A DNA stretch of 64,000 nucleotides from Oscillospiraceae bacterium (GTDB lineage: Bacteria; Bacillota; Clostridia; Oscillospirales; Oscillospiraceae): the NCBI GenBank assembly GCA_017861365.1, contig JAGFXR010000001.1, forward strand, positions 108,396 through 172,395, read 5' to 3'. The translations under genes were made by a program, and so were the position numbers. Below, in pieces: positions 63,811 to 64,000 of this stretch. Position 1 is the first letter of the stretch, and each line of letters opens with the position of its first letter. Under the pieces are notes generated by a model. It did not search any database. It saw only the letters and a list, made by a program, of their open reading frames with translations, and had not been told where the DNA came from.

Positions 63811-64000
63811 CTATCAAGGTAAATTAATTGGATGAAAATGCAAATTCCTTATGATTACCTCTTGAGTTTCAAAAGACGGCATGATAAACTGAATTTGAAT
63901 AATCTGTGCCAGTGCGCACGGCTTGCGACTCATAGGGTGTAGGACTCCCTCCGCATGGTTCTTCGGCATCCGGCTGATCTGCCCGTGAGAGCAATTTTAA
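63811..64000. other. Right end of the window, nothing recognised
   Basis: About 190 nt. An ATG at 63832 opens 36 codons without a ribosome binding site and without recognisable features. A gene on either strand could begin beyond the edge. Confidence 0.3.

Noticed and set aside
63832..63942. 36-codon frame at the right end
   Set aside because: No ribosome binding site and no recognisable sequence.

Overview
The window looks like chromosome of a spore-forming anaerobic Clostridia member, most likely Oscillospirales/Oscillospiraceae. The evidence is spoIIP, a SigI/RsgI pair, VanW, DUF3793, three S-layer (SLH) proteins, frequent GTG/TTG starts, strong AGGAGG ribosome binding sites and balanced GC. 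Species cannot be named from the sequence alone. No CRISPR, rRNA or complete prophage was seen.

Layout. 1-3.9 kb (minus): a partial ApbE flavinyltransferase, a heme/FMN-binding membrane protein, a His/Cys-rich protein and a VanW protein. 4.2-10.3 kb (plus): an unusual cluster with a cysteine synthase fused to a glutathionyl-hydroquinone-reductase-like (Xi GST) domain, three more Xi GST paralogs and two GNAT acetyltransferases. 10.5-13.0 kb (minus): an amidohydrolase, a frameshifted amino-acid ABC ATPase and a truncated permease, beside a large serine recombinase with a 50-aa partner (13.1-15.1 kb). 15.3-17.9 kb (minus): flavodoxin, DUF3793 and an APC permease. 18.4-21.2 kb (plus): an acidic SHOCT-like protein, then sigI-rsgI with a Gln-rich repeat tail. 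21.4-30.1 kb: a glycosyltransferase, a LuxR regulator, a glnB-potABCD operon and a putrescine-type aminotransferase. 30.2-33.2 kb (minus): a Crp/Fnr regulator with an SsuABC/ThiXYZ-like ABC transporter. 33.3-45.6 kb: a small zincin, ALDH3, GAPDH, a histidine-kinase-like protein, two short SDR operons, a lipid kinase, spoIIP and RF3. 46.5-62.3 kb (plus): two S-layer paralogs, a lipid-linked glycosylation block, and macAB with a third SLH protein. The window ends with ychF and tRNA-Val(GAC).

How the genes work together. A shared palindrome, TTAG-N6-CTAA, lies in front of the FMN/ApbE operon, the His/Cys-rich gene and the DUF3793-flavodoxin operon. It matches the internal geometry of DtxR/IdeR boxes and suggests one metal-responsive regulon. 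The pot operon carries its own PII protein and is followed by a polyamine aminotransferase, pointing to polyamine uptake and catabolism under nitrogen control. The S-layer genes sit beside GtrA/GT2/DUF2304/GT39 genes that could decorate the envelope.

The strongest candidate for an undescribed system is the CysK-GST fusion with three Xi GST paralogs and two acetyltransferases. Most Clostridia are thought to lack glutathione, and the Glu-Ser that binds glutathione in canonical Xi GSTs is replaced in all four copies. This suggests chemistry with another thiol. That is inference and needs biochemical and comparative checks.
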